The translations under genes and the position numbers were made by a program. From Defluviitaleaceae bacterium (lineage in GTDB: Bacteria > Bacillota > Clostridia > Lachnospirales > UBA5962): 64,000 nt of DNA. Position 1 is the first letter of the stretch; each line of letters opens with the position of its first letter. Below, piece by piece: positions 39,252-48,254 of the stretch. The stretch covers positions 1 to 64,000 of the forward strand of contig WRGD01000151.1 in NCBI GenBank assembly GCA_009787355.1, written 5' to 3'. Under the pieces are notes generated by a model, which had not been told where the DNA came from, did no database searches, and saw nothing but the letters and a program-made list of their open reading frames with translations.

Positions 39252-39503
39252 TTACTTAGCTTTTTCTAAAATAGATACAAGTCTCCATCTTTTATCTTTC
39301 GAAAGTGGTCTTGTTTCCATTACTTTAACTCTGTCGCCAATGTTACATTCGTTGTTCTCATCATGAGCTTTAAGTTTGTAAGTTCTTTTTACTATTTTTT
39401 TGTAAAGAGGATGCCTAACATTATTAACAACTGCAACAACTATAGTCTTATCCATTTTGTCACTAACTACTTGGCCTATTCTTGTTTTACGATTAGCTCG
39501 CAT
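39252..39503 (-). CDS. rpsQ: Ribosomal protein S17
   Basis: OB-fold 16S-binding protein: [60 protein letters not shown]. 83 aa. 10 bp after rpmC. Confidence 0.97.
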   Translation of the reverse strand: MRANRKTRIGQVVSDKMDKTIVVAVVNNVRHPLYKKIVKRTYKLKAHDENNECNIGDRVKVMETRPLSKDKRWRLVSILEKAK

Positions 39504-39513
39504 ATAGCCTCCC

Positions 39514-39723
39514 TTATGCCAGTTCTTTCGCCTTTATTGTAATAATCGTTTGTATACGGGCGATATTTTTCCTTACTTCTTTTATTCTAGATGTATTGTC
39601 TAACTGATTAGTAGCATTTTGAAATCTTAGGTTAAACAATTCCTTTTTAGCCGTCGTAAGCTCTTCTTTAAGCTGTAGTTGGTCTTTTTTATTTAAATCT
39701 TCAAGATACGATTTCGCTTTCAT
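39514..39723 (-). CDS. rpmC: Ribosomal protein L29
   Basis: 69-aa helical hairpin protein at the tunnel exit: [51 protein letters not shown]-type end. ATG 39723 is preferred to the GTG at 39735, since the GGTGGTGAGG ribosome binding site lies between them. Confidence 0.96.
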   Translation of the reverse strand: MKAKSYLEDLNKKDQLQLKEELTTAKKELFNLRFQNATNQLDNTSRIKEVRKNIARIQTIITIKAKELA

Positions 39724-39739
39724 TAACCTCACCACCTAA

Positions 39740-40186
39740 TTATACTTGGCCATCTTCTTTAGCAAGAGCCTTTTCTTGATCTGCTTTAGAAATGATTTTA
39801 CATTTTAATGGTAACTTGTGAGCTGCTAGTCTAAGAGCTTCACGAGCAACTTCTTCTGCAACACCACTAAGCTCGAACATTACTCTACCGGGTTTAACAA
39901 CAGCTACCCAATGGTCGAGTGAACCTTTACCACTACCCATACGAGTTTCTGCTGGTTTTTTTGTTACTGGTTTATCCGGAAATATTTTTATCCAAACCTT
40001 ACCACCACGTTTAATATAACGTGTCATAGCTATACGAGCAGATTCTATTTGGTTAGATGTAACCCAATTTACCTCTGTAGCAACAAGACCATATTCACCA
40101 TAAGTTATTGTATTACCCCTAAGAGCTCTACCAGTCATACGACCTCTAAACTGCTTACGCCTTTTTACACGCTTTGGCATTAACAT
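39740..40186 (-). CDS. rplP: Ribosomal protein L16
   Basis: 50S protein that orders the A-site tRNA region. [40 protein letters not shown], and [20 protein letters not shown] are conserved. ATG 40186 follows AAAGGAA and gives 148 aa; a long in-frame extension up to 40339 overlaps rpsC and is not part of the family. Confidence 0.97.
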   Translation of the reverse strand: MLMPKRVKRRKQFRGRMTGRALRGNTITYGEYGLVATEVNWVTSNQIESARIAMTRYIKRGGKVWIKIFPDKPVTKKPAETRMGSGKGSLDHWVAVVKPGRVMFELSGVAEEVAREALRLAAHKLPLKCKIISKADQEKALAKEDGQV

Positions 40187-40253
40187 ATTTGTGTTTCCTT
40201 TCTTATTACAATTTTTAAAACTCAAATTTTCAAATTTAAAAATTCTTACAAAT

Positions 40254-40961
40254 TTAAGCTTTAGATGTTTCTTTTTCTGAGCTTTTTTTAGATTCTCCAA
40301 CTGTTTCTTTTCGAGGTTCTTTAATAGGAAGAATTTCACCTTTATAAATTAATGCCTTAACACCTATTTTTCCGTAAGTTGTGTTTGCTTCTGCAAATCC
40401 ATAGTCTATATCCGCACGTAATGTGTGAAGAGGAACAGTTCCCTCACTATAATGCTCTGTTCTTGCCATTTCAGCACCACCCAAACGACCAGAAACACTA
40501 GTTTTTATACCTAAAGCTCCTGTTTTCATCGTACGTGACATTGCTTGTTTCATAGCACGTCTAAAGCTTACACGTTGCTCTAATTGATTTGCTATATCTT
40601 CTGCTACTAACTGTGCACTTAATTCTGGACGCTTAATTTCTTCTATGTTTACAAGCACTTTTTTATCTGTAAGTTTTTGTATTTTTGCGGTTAACTTCTG
40701 TATTGAATCACCATTTCTACCGATAACGATACCCGGTGCAGCTGTATATATTGTTATTTTTACACGCTCAGAAGTACGGTGAATAGTTATTCTAGGAACT
40801 TTTGCGTTTTTTGTTTCGTTATAAAGCTCTTTTTTTATAAATTTTCTAAGCTTGTCGTCTTCAACCAAAAATTTACTAAAGTCTTTTTCTGCATACCAAA
40901 CAGAATCCCAATCTTTTATTATACCAACTCGTAGTCCGTGGGGATTTACCTTTTGTCCCAT
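40254..40961 (-). CDS. rpsC: Ribosomal protein S3
   Basis: 30S mRNA-entry protein with a KH domain. [58 protein letters not shown] and [20 protein letters not shown] are present. 235 aa with the usual charged tail. 9 bp after rplV. Confidence 0.97.
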   Translation of the reverse strand: MGQKVNPHGLRVGIIKDWDSVWYAEKDFSKFLVEDDKLRKFIKKELYNETKNAKVPRITIHRTSERVKITIYTAAPGIVIGRNGDSIQKLTAKIQKLTDKKVLVNIEEIKRPELSAQLVAEDIANQLEQRVSFRRAMKQAMSRTMKTGALGIKTSVSGRLGGAEMARTEHYSEGTVPLHTLRADIDYGFAEANTTYGKIGVKALIYKGEILPIKEPRKETVGESKKSSEKETSKA

Positions 40962-40970
40962 ATGCTCCTC

Positions 40971-41393
40971 CTAACTTTTTTTCTTTTGTTGCTTTTGTTG
41001 CTTTTTAGATTTCTCATTTAAATAAATAGAAATATGACTCGAACGTTTAAGTATAGGGTATGCTTTACCTTTTGCTTTTGGACGAATACGCTTCATTGTA
41101 GGCCCTTGATTTGCTATAGCTTCTTCTACATATAGCTCTTCTGCATCTAAATGATGGTTTTCTGCTGCGTTTGCAATTGCACTTTTAAGCACATCTTTAA
41201 CAATAACTGCGGCTCCTCTTGGAGAATAAGTTAAAATAGCCATAGCTGTATTTACATCTTTATTTTTTATTTGTTCTAAAAGTACACGAGCTTTAAGGTC
41301 AGAAACACGAACAAATTTTGCATGGGCTTTAGGTCTTGTGTCTTTTTGGATATTACGTACTGTAGCCTTGTATTTACCACGATTTTGTTTCAT
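40971..41393 (-). CDS. rplV: Ribosomal protein L22
   Basis: Exit-tunnel protein with the family blocks AHAKFVRVSDLKARVLLEQI, KDVLKSAIANAAENHHLDAE and GPTMKRIRPKAKGKAYPILK. 140 aa; a basic Gln/Lys tail (KSKKQQKQQKKKS) extends beyond the usual end. Confidence 0.97.
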   Translation of the reverse strand: MKQNRGKYKATVRNIQKDTRPKAHAKFVRVSDLKARVLLEQIKNKDVNTAMAILTYSPRGAAVIVKDVLKSAIANAAENHHLDAEELYVEEAIANQGPTMKRIRPKAKGKAYPILKRSSHISIYLNEKSKKQQKQQKKKS

Positions 41394-41413
41394 AAAATTT
41401 TACCTCCTTTACT

Positions 41414-41698
41414 CTATCTAACTTTAGAACGTTTTTCTGCATCTTTTCCATGTCCACGATAGCTACGTGTCTGAGCAAATTCCCCAAGCTTGTGTCCTAC
41501 CATATCTTCTGTTATATATACTGGTACATGTTTTCTACCGTCGTGAACAGCTATAGTATGACCTATCATTTCAGGGAAAATGGTAGACCTTCTAGACCAT
41601 GTTTTAACAATATCTTTTGTATTATTTTTATTTTGCAAGTCTATCTTCTTTATTAAATGATCATCTACAAAAGGACCTTTTTTTAAGGAACGTGCCAT
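41414..41698 (-). CDS. rpsS: Ribosomal protein S19
   Basis: 30S head protein: [57 protein letters not shown]. 94 aa. Confidence 0.97.
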   Translation of the reverse strand: MARSLKKGPFVDDHLIKKIDLQNKNNTKDIVKTWSRRSTIFPEMIGHTIAVHDGRKHVPVYITEDMVGHKLGEFAQTRSYRGHGKDAEKRSKVR

Positions 41699-41754
41699 GT
41701 ATGACTCCTTTCACATTTTAGTTTTAGACTACTTTTTTGAAATCTAAAAACAAA

Positions 41755-42588
41755 TTATTTTTTGTTACGTCTTCTAACAATATATTTGTTACTTGCTTTG
41801 TTCCCTTTACGAGTTTTGTAACCAAGAGCAGGTTTACCCCAAGGAGTACTAGGACCACTACGACCAATTGGAGCTCTACCTTCACCACCACCATGCGGGT
41901 GATCATTAGGATTCATAACAGAACCACGAACAGTAGGTCTTATACCTTTTCTTCTATTACGACCTGCTTTACCTATTTTTATAAGCTCGTGGTCTGTATT
42001 TCCAACCTGTCCAATAGTGGCACGACATTCTATAGGAACCATACGCATTTCACCCGATGGGAGTCTAAGTGTTGCATATGCACCTTCTTTTGCCATTAAC
42101 TGTGCTGCATTACCTGCACTTCTTACTAATTTTCCACCTTGACCCGGACGCATTTCTATATTGTGAATAGTAGTACCTATAGGCATATCACGCATTGCAA
42201 GAGTATTACCAATTCTTATTTCTGCATTTTCGCCATTCATAATTTTGTCGCCAACTTTTAAGCCATTTGGAGCTAAAATATAACTTTTTTCACCATCAGC
42301 ATATACAATAAGCGCAATATTAGCTGTACGGTTTGGGTCGTATTCTATAGAAGAAACTTTAGCAGGAACACCATCTTTTTTTCTTTTAAAATCGACTAGA
42401 CGATATTTCTTTTTACCACCACCACCACGATGACGAATAGTTATTTTACCTTGATTATTTCTACCACTGTGTTTTTTAATGTGAACAACAAGACTTTTTT
42501 CTGGCTTATCCTTTGTGATTTCACTAAAATCAGAAGAAGTCATATTTCTTCTGGAAGGTGTATAAGGTTTATAACGCTTTATAGCCAT
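41755..42588 (-). CDS. rplB: Ribosomal protein L2
   Basis: Core 50S protein at the peptidyl-transferase centre. [13 protein letters not shown]-type start, [40 protein letters not shown], and the catalytic-centre loop [17 protein letters not shown]-type block (here [17 protein letters not shown]) are present. 277 aa. Preceded by an unusual 137-bp gap holding a small basic ORF. Confidence 0.97.
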   Translation of the reverse strand: MAIKRYKPYTPSRRNMTSSDFSEITKDKPEKSLVVHIKKHSGRNNQGKITIRHRGGGGKKKYRLVDFKRKKDGVPAKVSSIEYDPNRTANIALIVYADGEKSYILAPNGLKVGDKIMNGENAEIRIGNTLAMRDMPIGTTIHNIEMRPGQGGKLVRSAGNAAQLMAKEGAYATLRLPSGEMRMVPIECRATIGQVGNTDHELIKIGKAGRNRRKGIRPTVRGSVMNPNDHPHGGGEGRAPIGRSGPSTPWGKPALGYKTRKGNKASNKYIVRRRNKK

Positions 42589-42607
42589 ATTTGTCCTCCT
42601 TTAAAAA

Positions 42608-42712
42608 TTATTTTTTCCAACGATAAGATGATAAAAGACGACTAAAAAACCTATGCACTCTCTTATCTTTCAATAAATCAATTAACAAGCGTTTCAATAA
42701 TCGTTTAATCAT
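42608..42712 (-). CDS. Possible 34-aa basic amphipathic peptide between rplW and rplB
   Basis: ORF of 35 codons, starting MIKRLLKRLLIDLLKDKR and ending SSYRWKK, in the rplW-rplB gap, which is normally only a few bases. Its ATG is 5 bp after the rplW stop, so it could be translated by re-initiation; there is no clear Shine-Dalgarno of its own. Arg/Lys and Leu alternate as in an amphipathic helix. Not a known ribosomal protein. It may be chance. Confidence 0.35.
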   Translation of the reverse strand: MIKRLLKRLLIDLLKDKRVHRFFSRLLSSYRWKK

Positions 42713-42717
42713 AGCAC

Positions 42718-43017
42718 TTACATGCCTTGGAATAATTCTATTTCTTTACTTGCTTCTGTAAGCTGTACTATTGCCTTTTTTCTGTCCGCTTTTTTACCTT
42801 CAGTTTTGCCACGCCTTACAGTTTTGCCTTTTAAGTTTAAGGTATTTACATATTTTACTTTTACACCATCAAACATAGATTCTACAGCTTGTCTTATTTG
42901 TATTTTTGTGGCTTCTGGGTGTACGTAAAAATGATATTTTTTATTTCCCATATCATTCATACTACGTTCTGTAACTACTGGTTTTTTTATAATGTCATAA
43001 TAAGCTAAATTAGCCAT
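42718..43017 (-). CDS. rplW: Ribosomal protein L23
   Basis: Exit-site protein that docks SRP and trigger factor: DIIKKPVVTERSMNDMGNKK, YHFYVHPEATKIQIRQAVE, VKYVNTLNLKGKTVRRGKTE. 99 aa. Its ATG overlaps the rplD stop by one base. Confidence 0.97.
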   Translation of the reverse strand: MANLAYYDIIKKPVVTERSMNDMGNKKYHFYVHPEATKIQIRQAVESMFDGVKVKYVNTLNLKGKTVRRGKTEGKKADRKKAIVQLTEASKEIELFQGM

Positions 43018-43634
43018 TAGTTATAAACCTCCTGTATTTTATTAACAGCATCTACCGTTGCAACGAAAGTATCATATTTCAATATTTCGTATGGACTAAT
43101 AGTATTTACTTGAGCTGTTTTTATACCCGGAATATTATTTGCAGAAAGAACAAGATTTTTATCCAAATCAACTGTAACAAAAAGTGCTTTTTTTAGATTA
43201 AAAGCATTTAAAACATTTTGCATTTGTTTAGTTTTTATTTGCTCAAAAGACAAGTCTTCCAAAACTAATATTTTTCCATTTGCAACTCTAGAGCTTAGAA
43301 CAGATTTAAGAGCAAGTCTTTTTACTTTTTTGTTTAACTTGAAAGAAAAATCACGAGTTTTTGGAGCAAAAACAACACCACCACCACGCCATTGCGGAGC
43401 TCTAATAGAACCTTGACGAGCACGACCAGTTCCTTTTTGTCTCCAAGGTTTTCTACCACCACCACGAACTTCAGCTCTAGTTTTAGTTCCTTTTGTTCCC
43501 TGCCTGTTATTTGCCAAATATTGAACGACAGCCATATGCACAACGTGTTCGTTTGGTTCTATACCAAAAACAGAATCATTAAGTTCTATCACTGAAACTT
43601 TACTTCCATCTTTTTTGAAAACATCTACAGTCAT
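43017..43634 (-). CDS. rplD: Ribosomal protein L4
   Basis: 50S tunnel protein. The extended loop GTKGTKTRAEVRGGGRKPWR QKGTGRARQG and GGVVFAPKTRDFSFKLNKKV are conserved. 205 aa. In E. coli L4 also represses its own operon; whether it does so here is not visible. Confidence 0.97.
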   Translation of the reverse strand: MTVDVFKKDGSKVSVIELNDSVFGIEPNEHVVHMAVVQYLANNRQGTKGTKTRAEVRGGGRKPWRQKGTGRARQGSIRAPQWRGGGVVFAPKTRDFSFKLNKKVKRLALKSVLSSRVANGKILVLEDLSFEQIKTKQMQNVLNAFNLKKALFVTVDLDKNLVLSANNIPGIKTAQVNTISPYEILKYDTFVATVDAVNKIQEVYN

Positions 43635-43658
43635 ATTTTCTCCTTTCTATCCTTAGTA

Positions 43659-44288
43659 TTAAGATTTAACAGTATCCTTGATAAACAAAACATTGTTTTT
43701 AGGACCAGGAACAGAGCCTTTTATAAGAATTAAGTTTTTATCTACATCTACACGTACAACTTCAAGATTTTGCACTGTTACTTTTTCGGCACCCATGTGT
43801 CCTGCCATTTTCTTACCTTTCATAACACGACCCGGGCTAGTAGCAGCACCCATAGAACCAGTACCACGATGATATTTAGAACCATGACTCATAGGACCAC
43901 GACTTTGATTATGTCTTTTTATGGGACCTTGAGTACCCTTCCCTTTAGATATACCACTTATGTCTACTTTATCTCCTGCAGCAAAAACATCAGCTTTTAT
44001 TTCTGCTCCGACTTCGTATCCAGATATATCTTCCAGTTTAAATTCTTTTAAAACTTTTTTAGGTTCTGCACCAATTTTTTTAAATTGACCGATTAAAGGC
44101 TTTATAGCATTTTTGATTTTCACATCTCCAAAACCTACTTTTAAAGCATTGTATCCATCATTTTCTATTGTCTTTTTTTGAACAACAACACAAGGACCAG
44201 CTGAAAGAACTGTAACAGCTATAAGCTCTCCAGTTTCTAAAAAAATCTGTGTCATTCCTAATTTTTTAGCCAATATAGCTTTTTTCAT
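43659..44288 (-). CDS. rplC: Ribosomal protein L3
   Basis: 50S assembly initiator: [60 protein letters not shown]. 209 aa. GGAGGAATAAA precedes ATG. Confidence 0.97.
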   Translation of the reverse strand: MKKAILAKKLGMTQIFLETGELIAVTVLSAGPCVVVQKKTIENDGYNALKVGFGDVKIKNAIKPLIGQFKKIGAEPKKVLKEFKLEDISGYEVGAEIKADVFAAGDKVDISGISKGKGTQGPIKRHNQSRGPMSHGSKYHRGTGSMGAATSPGRVMKGKKMAGHMGAEKVTVQNLEVVRVDVDKNLILIKGSVPGPKNNVLFIKDTVKS

Positions 44289-44306
44289 TTTATTCCTCCA
44301 ATTAGC

Positions 44307-44362
44307 GGATTAAAATTAATAAAAATTTTAATCATAATGTCGGTTTTCTAAAAAAGAAAACC
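44307..44362 (-). promoter_or_regulatory. Two small hairpins between rpsJ and rplC
   Basis: GGTTTTCT/AGAAAACC (44342-44362) and GATTAAAATT/AATTTTAATC (44308-44333) fill the 92-bp gap. They may process or attenuate the message after rpsJ. No T-run terminator follows. Confidence 0.4.
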
Positions 44363-44380
44363 TGATATTTTATTACAAAA

Positions 44381-44692
44381 TTATTGCACAACTTTCAAAG
44401 TTATGTCAACGCCTTCAGGCAAATCTAACCTTGTTAGAGCATCTGCAGTTTTTTGCGTTGGCGATATTATGTCTATAAGACGCTTATGCGTTCGCATTTC
44501 AAATTGTTCACGGCTATCTTTGTGTTTGTGAACAGACCTAAGTATTGTTATTACTTCTCTTTTAGTAGGTAGTGGAATTGGTCCAGATACCTTAGAACCA
44601 GTTTTTCTAGCTGTATCTATAATCAAAGAAACAGACCTATCTATTAACTGATGGTCGTAGGCTTTTAAATTTATTCTAATTTTTTGAGCCAT
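44381..44692 (-). CDS. rpsJ: Ribosomal protein S10 (NusE)
   Basis: First gene of the superoperon; 30S head protein that also links NusB/NusG to transcription. [40 protein letters not shown] and [20 protein letters not shown] are diagnostic. ATG 44692 follows GGAGGACTTTTTTT and gives the usual 103 aa; the upstream ATG at 44767 lies in the leader. Confidence 0.97.
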   Translation of the reverse strand: MAQKIRINLKAYDHQLIDRSVSLIIDTARKTGSKVSGPIPLPTKREVITILRSVHKHKDSREQFEMRTHKRLIDIISPTQKTADALTRLDLPEGVDITLKVVQ

Positions 44693-44949
44693 AAAAAAAG
44701 TCCTCCTTATTATGCACTTAGGCTTAAAGTTAGACTGTACAACGTTCTCTAGTGTGTCATAATTCAAAACAAAAACAAACTAAATATTTATATACAGCCC
44801 AAACGCCTTGTTTCAAACAGACTAGCTCCACAAGAAAACCCACATATGCATAAAAACACAAATGGCAACCTCTTGCTTCATAGCTTTGTATTTAAGTTTG
44901 TATTTTACAGATTTTTAGCAAAAACAACGCTCAAAATACGGGCTTACCT

Positions 44950-44978
44950 ATAGTAACATATATTATATTTTTTGACAA
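44950..44978 (-). promoter_or_regulatory. Main promoter of the S10-spc-alpha operon
   Basis: TTGTCA (44978-44973), 17 bp, TACTAT (44955-44950) on the minus strand. It implies a ~250-nt untranslated leader (44693-44943) before rpsJ, long enough for autoregulation. I recognise no known ribosomal-protein leader motif in it. Confidence 0.75.
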
Positions 44979-45046
44979 TAGTTTTTTTGAAAAATATTAA
45001 AATAAATTTTAGAAGCGATGGACGATATGTTATCCATTGTAATATG

Positions 45047-45132
45047 TAAAAAACAAAACCTCTTTCCATGAGTATTAGAAAGAGGTTTTGTTAGAAAGGG
45101 GTTACATGAATAAAACCCAAAATACAAAGCTA
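45047..45132 (-). ncRNA. Candidate ~86-nt small RNA with its own promoter and terminator
   Basis: On the minus strand a promoter (45167-45139) is followed ~86 nt later by a strong stem (45052-45092; AACAAAACCTCTTTC against GAAAGAGGTTTTGTT) and six T. There is no ORF of note (one ATG followed directly by TAA). It ends about 70 bp before the S10 promoter, so it is either a free small RNA or an attenuated upstream leader of the ribosomal operon. Confidence 0.5.
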
Positions 45133-45138
45133 TGATTA

Positions 45139-45167
45139 AGTATACATCTTGTACAAATTATTTTCAA
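45139..45167 (-). promoter_or_regulatory. Promoter of the candidate small RNA
   Basis: TTGAAA (45167-45162), 17 bp, TATACT (45144-45139), minus strand. The rest of the 585-bp gap (44693-45277) holds the S10 leader on the left and a weak plus-strand -10 (TATAAT, 45237-45242) for the next gene on the right. Confidence 0.6.
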
Positions 45168-45277
45168 GTGAAAAATATTGGTAAATATAATATAAAAAAT
45201 GTTCCAAAAACACAATGTTTAAATATAAATATTTTTGATATAATCCGATTGGAATTTAATTTGGAGGTGATTTAAAA

Positions 45278-46147
45278 ATGAAAAAAGCAGAACAAAAACT
45301 TTTCAATAAAATAAAAGGATATGAGCAACGTACTAAAAAACAAAAATACATATACGGAATACTTGGTACCATAATTATTCTTATGCCAATTATATCAAAA
45401 TTTATATTTGACTATGATAATTTTCTTAATTTAGTTTGGGACAGACATCTATTTCATTTTTATTATAGACATTATCGACGTTTTGGTTTTGATATTAGAG
45501 TTGGTACAGTTTTTTTTATTGTGGGAGCTTTATTCTTTATAAATTTTTTATTTCTTTTGATATCTGGCAAAAAAATGTTAGAAGAATTTAAAAATGACTT
45601 AGAACGTATAAAACGTAATCATGGGAATGTAGATGAACAACTTATGGAATTTTGTAAAGAATTTTTTGAAAGCAGAGTTAAATTTAGTGATATTTCATAT
45701 GGTATAAAAAAAATTAAAGGAAACGGCATTTACTCTTTATATCATAATATTCTATATCGTAAAGGGTCTTATATTACAGAAAATTGGTATTTTAATGAAG
45801 TATTCATAAGACCAGTTAAAACAGTAGATATTATAGCTATTTTTACTAAAGATTATCGTAAAAAAACTGGTTTATATATAATACTCGAAAATGGAGAAAT
45901 AATTAGTGATAACTGTGGACTATTTGTACATGAAAAAACTTTAGATTCTTTTAAAGAAAGTAATCCTTATATAATTGTTAATGATGAATTTATTGAATTA
46001 GAGAACGATGAAGTACAGGCCGCCGGTAGTTTATACTTTGAAAATTTTAAAAATCTTACTAAAATAGATGAAAAATTATATAATTTGCTGTCTAATCATT
46101 ATGAAAAAAAAAAGACGTATTGGAGCAATACAATAAATAATTTTTGA
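45278..46147 (+). CDS. Membrane protein of unknown function (289 aa)
   Basis: Two hydrophobic segments (about 26-46, YGILGTIIILMPIISKFIF; about 76-98, GTVFFIVGALFFINFLFLLI) enclose a short loop rich in His/Tyr/Arg. A cytosolic C-terminal part of ~190 residues follows, including IIAIFTKDYRKKTGLYIILE. No family recognised. GGAGGTGATTTAAAA precedes ATG. First of three same-strand genes with 13 and 43 bp between them, probably an operon. Confidence 0.7.
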   Translation: MKKAEQKLFNKIKGYEQRTKKQKYIYGILGTIIILMPIISKFIFDYDNFLNLVWDRHLFHFYYRHYRRFGFDIRVGTVFFIVGALFFINFLFLLISGKKMLEEFKNDLERIKRNHGNVDEQLMEFCKEFFESRVKFSDISYGIKKIKGNGIYSLYHNILYRKGSYITENWYFNEVFIRPVKTVDIIAIFTKDYRKKTGLYIILENGEIISDNCGLFVHEKTLDSFKESNPYIIVNDEFIELENDEVQAAGSLYFENFKNLTKIDEKLYNLLSNHYEKKKTYWSNTINNF

Positions 46148-46160
46148 GGTACTTAAATTT

Positions 46161-47060
46161 ATGAATAAAGATAACAAAGCAAAATTAGCTTTAACTATAT
46201 ATTTCACTGTAGTATTAGTTTTGGCAGCAGGGGCTATTATTAATTTTTATATTAGAATATTCGCATTTAGCTTGCTTGGAATAGGTATATTAATTATTAT
46301 TTGGGTTCTTACTTTTGGTAAAAAAAATATCTATCGCAAAAACAAAGAAATACATATTTCTAAAGATAAAATAAAAGCTTTATCTACTGGTCTCATTTTA
46401 TCTAGTTGGAACCGTGAATATGTTAATAGTCTTGAAATGTATCCAGAAAAAAAAGAAAAGCAAATTAAAGAAGTCGAAGCTAAAAACCTCGAATATATGT
46501 GGGGTATTAATGATACAGATACAGCAATAGATACTTTAGATTGGCTAAAAAATGAAGGTCAAAATTTTATATATGAATTTATTTTTATGGATAAAAATTT
46601 TACTTTCTTCGCACATCCAGAAAATGATATTTATAAAGAAATAGCTAGAGAAAAGCTTTTACAATATAACCCAGATGGAAGTTATTTCAATAGATTTTTA
46701 CAGTATAGAAATAATTTAAAAAATTCTATAAATCTCTTGAAAGAAGAAAAAGTTATAAAAGAATTGAAAGACTTGCATAACATAAAAGCAGTAGCTTGGG
46801 ATATAGGCAGAATAGTAAATGTCGCTAGGTGGTGTTATATGCAAAACTATATAAGTAAAGAAACAGCATGGAACTATATAGAATATGCTTACAAAAAAGC
46901 AAAAGAAAATTATAAATCTTGGGACGAATTTGCAAAAGGATTTATGCTAGGTAGAATACTTTGGTGCGGAAATAATGGAAGTCATGAATTTATGTTTCTT
47001 AGGATAAAAATATTAATTACAGATAAAGAAAGCCCTTGGGTTATGTATCCACTTAATTAA
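46161..47060 (+). CDS. DUF1266-family membrane-anchored protein
   Basis: 299 aa with two N-terminal membrane helices (about 10-28 and 34-52). The C-terminal domain carries the DUF1266 pattern: AVAWDIGRIVNVARWCYMQN, ETAWNYIEYAYKKAKENY, KSWDEFAKGFMLGRILWCGN. The family's function is unknown; other members are often tied to polymorphic toxin or stress loci, but nothing here shows that directly. GAGGTACTTAAATTT precedes ATG. Confidence 0.72.
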   Translation: MNKDNKAKLALTIYFTVVLVLAAGAIINFYIRIFAFSLLGIGILIIIWVLTFGKKNIYRKNKEIHISKDKIKALSTGLILSSWNREYVNSLEMYPEKKEKQIKEVEAKNLEYMWGINDTDTAIDTLDWLKNEGQNFIYEFIFMDKNFTFFAHPENDIYKEIAREKLLQYNPDGSYFNRFLQYRNNLKNSINLLKEEKVIKELKDLHNIKAVAWDIGRIVNVARWCYMQNYISKETAWNYIEYAYKKAKENYKSWDEFAKGFMLGRILWCGNNGSHEFMFLRIKILITDKESPWVMYPLN

Positions 47061-47103
47061 ATAAAACACTAACCGAAATTAAAAATAAAAGGAGCCATAT
47101 AAA

Positions 47104-48144
47104 GTGAAATTCAAAGAACAGGAAGATTTTAAAAATGCAATACTAAAATATGAGGAAGATAAAAATGTAGATATTTCTAGTAAAAGTTTAGGATTTTCTA
47201 CAGATGCCAGCTTTATATTTAGAGATAGGATTTCTATAGGTAAAAATATTTTTGCAAATGTTATAGGCATAATAATAGGTATATTTACAGGTCGCTTTAT
47301 CACTACAATTGATACTAGTACAACTGATGTTGCTTACATAGTAACAGATGAAAGTTTGATTTTATTAAATACTAAAAAAGAAAAGAATGAATTTAAAAAG
47401 AAAGAAACTGTAATAACAAGTCATACATTCCTACCTTTTAATTTAATAAAATCCTATACTATTTTAAAAGTAAGCTTTGTAAAAGGACTAAAAATAGTTG
47501 GAAAAATACCAGATGTATCTGGAACTTATAAAGTTCATTTGTACTATCACAAAGATGAACATAAAGATTTAATTATTAAATTGCAAAATATATTTAAACA
47601 AAAGAAATTAAAAAAAGGTAAAAACATAGCAGGTTTTATGTTTATGCTACTAATGGTTGTTGGTTTTGTATTAATAACGATTACTGTTCTTCCTAGAGTA
47701 TTAAATACATATAGAGAAGTAAATATGGTGGAGTTTGTACGCAATATAAACAGCCCTACTAGAGCTAATGGTGGAGATTATCAGGATAGAACAATTACAA
47801 TACCAGCTCTTATTGTGTCAGAAGTTTTTGAACTAAATGTAAGTGGAATAGGTAATAGTAATTTTTTACTTGCAAGATTACCAGATGCACCTACTAATCA
47901 AAGGAATTTTTTAATACAAATCCCTGAAGGGAGCTATGAACCAAATATTGGTTATGTTTATAATGTACGTGCAATAGGTCAAGGTGCTATTACACAAACA
48001 AGACCAGAAGGTAACTTAGCTTTTACTAATTTTTTTGCTTGGCTAGGAGATGTTAGGTTAAGATATTTACAAAGTCCTTCCGAAAATTTAAGAGGAGATA
48101 GCTACTACCATATAAAATTATTAGATGCAGAGCAAATAAAATAA
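47104..48144 (+). CDS. Unknown protein with two membrane segments (346 aa)
   Basis: GTG start after AAAGGAGCC. A hydrophobic segment at about 57-75 (NVIGIIIGIFTGRF) and one at about 175-200 (GFMFMLLMVVGFVLITITVL) flank a domain with VAYIVTDESLILLNTKKEKN, resembling a PH/YdbT-like beta domain in texture. The outer C-terminal half (about 205-346) is beta-rich with NVSGIGNSNFLLARLPDAPT. No family recognised. Last gene of the three-gene group; ends at the bidirectional terminator at 48203. Confidence 0.68.
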   Translation: MKFKEQEDFKNAILKYEEDKNVDISSKSLGFSTDASFIFRDRISIGKNIFANVIGIIIGIFTGRFITTIDTSTTDVAYIVTDESLILLNTKKEKNEFKKKETVITSHTFLPFNLIKSYTILKVSFVKGLKIVGKIPDVSGTYKVHLYYHKDEHKDLIIKLQNIFKQKKLKKGKNIAGFMFMLLMVVGFVLITITVLPRVLNTYREVNMVEFVRNINSPTRANGGDYQDRTITIPALIVSEVFELNVSGIGNSNFLLARLPDAPTNQRNFLIQIPEGSYEPNIGYVYNVRAIGQGAITQTRPEGNLAFTNFFAWLGDVRLRYLQSPSENLRGDSYYHIKLLDAEQIK

Positions 48145-48202
48145 TTAAAAATTTAGAACACAATTTATTAATGATAAGTAAATAAAGTTTAAAAAAAATA
48201 AT

Positions 48203-48240
48203 CCCTGTGATTTATATATAGAATCGCAGGGTTGTTTTTT
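48203..48240. terminator. Bidirectional terminator closing the lanthipeptide operon
   Basis: CCCTGTGATT pairs with GAATCGCAGGG (one G-U), with T-runs in both directions. It lies between the convergent genes ending at 48144 and 48255. Confidence 0.85.
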
Positions 48241-48254
48241 GTTTAATAATTCTA

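Noticed and set aside
39740-40339. 199-aa version of L16
   Set aside because: The first 51 residues overlap rpsC and are not L16-like; ATG 40186 has the ribosome binding site.
45237-45242. TATAAT before the 289-aa gene as a defined promoter
   Set aside because: The -35 region (TGTTTA) is too poor to call; mentioned only in the gap description.
44693-45277. tRNA or rRNA genes near the ribosomal operon
   Set aside because: No cloverleaf, CCA or GC-rich rRNA-like stretch is present here or elsewhere in the window.
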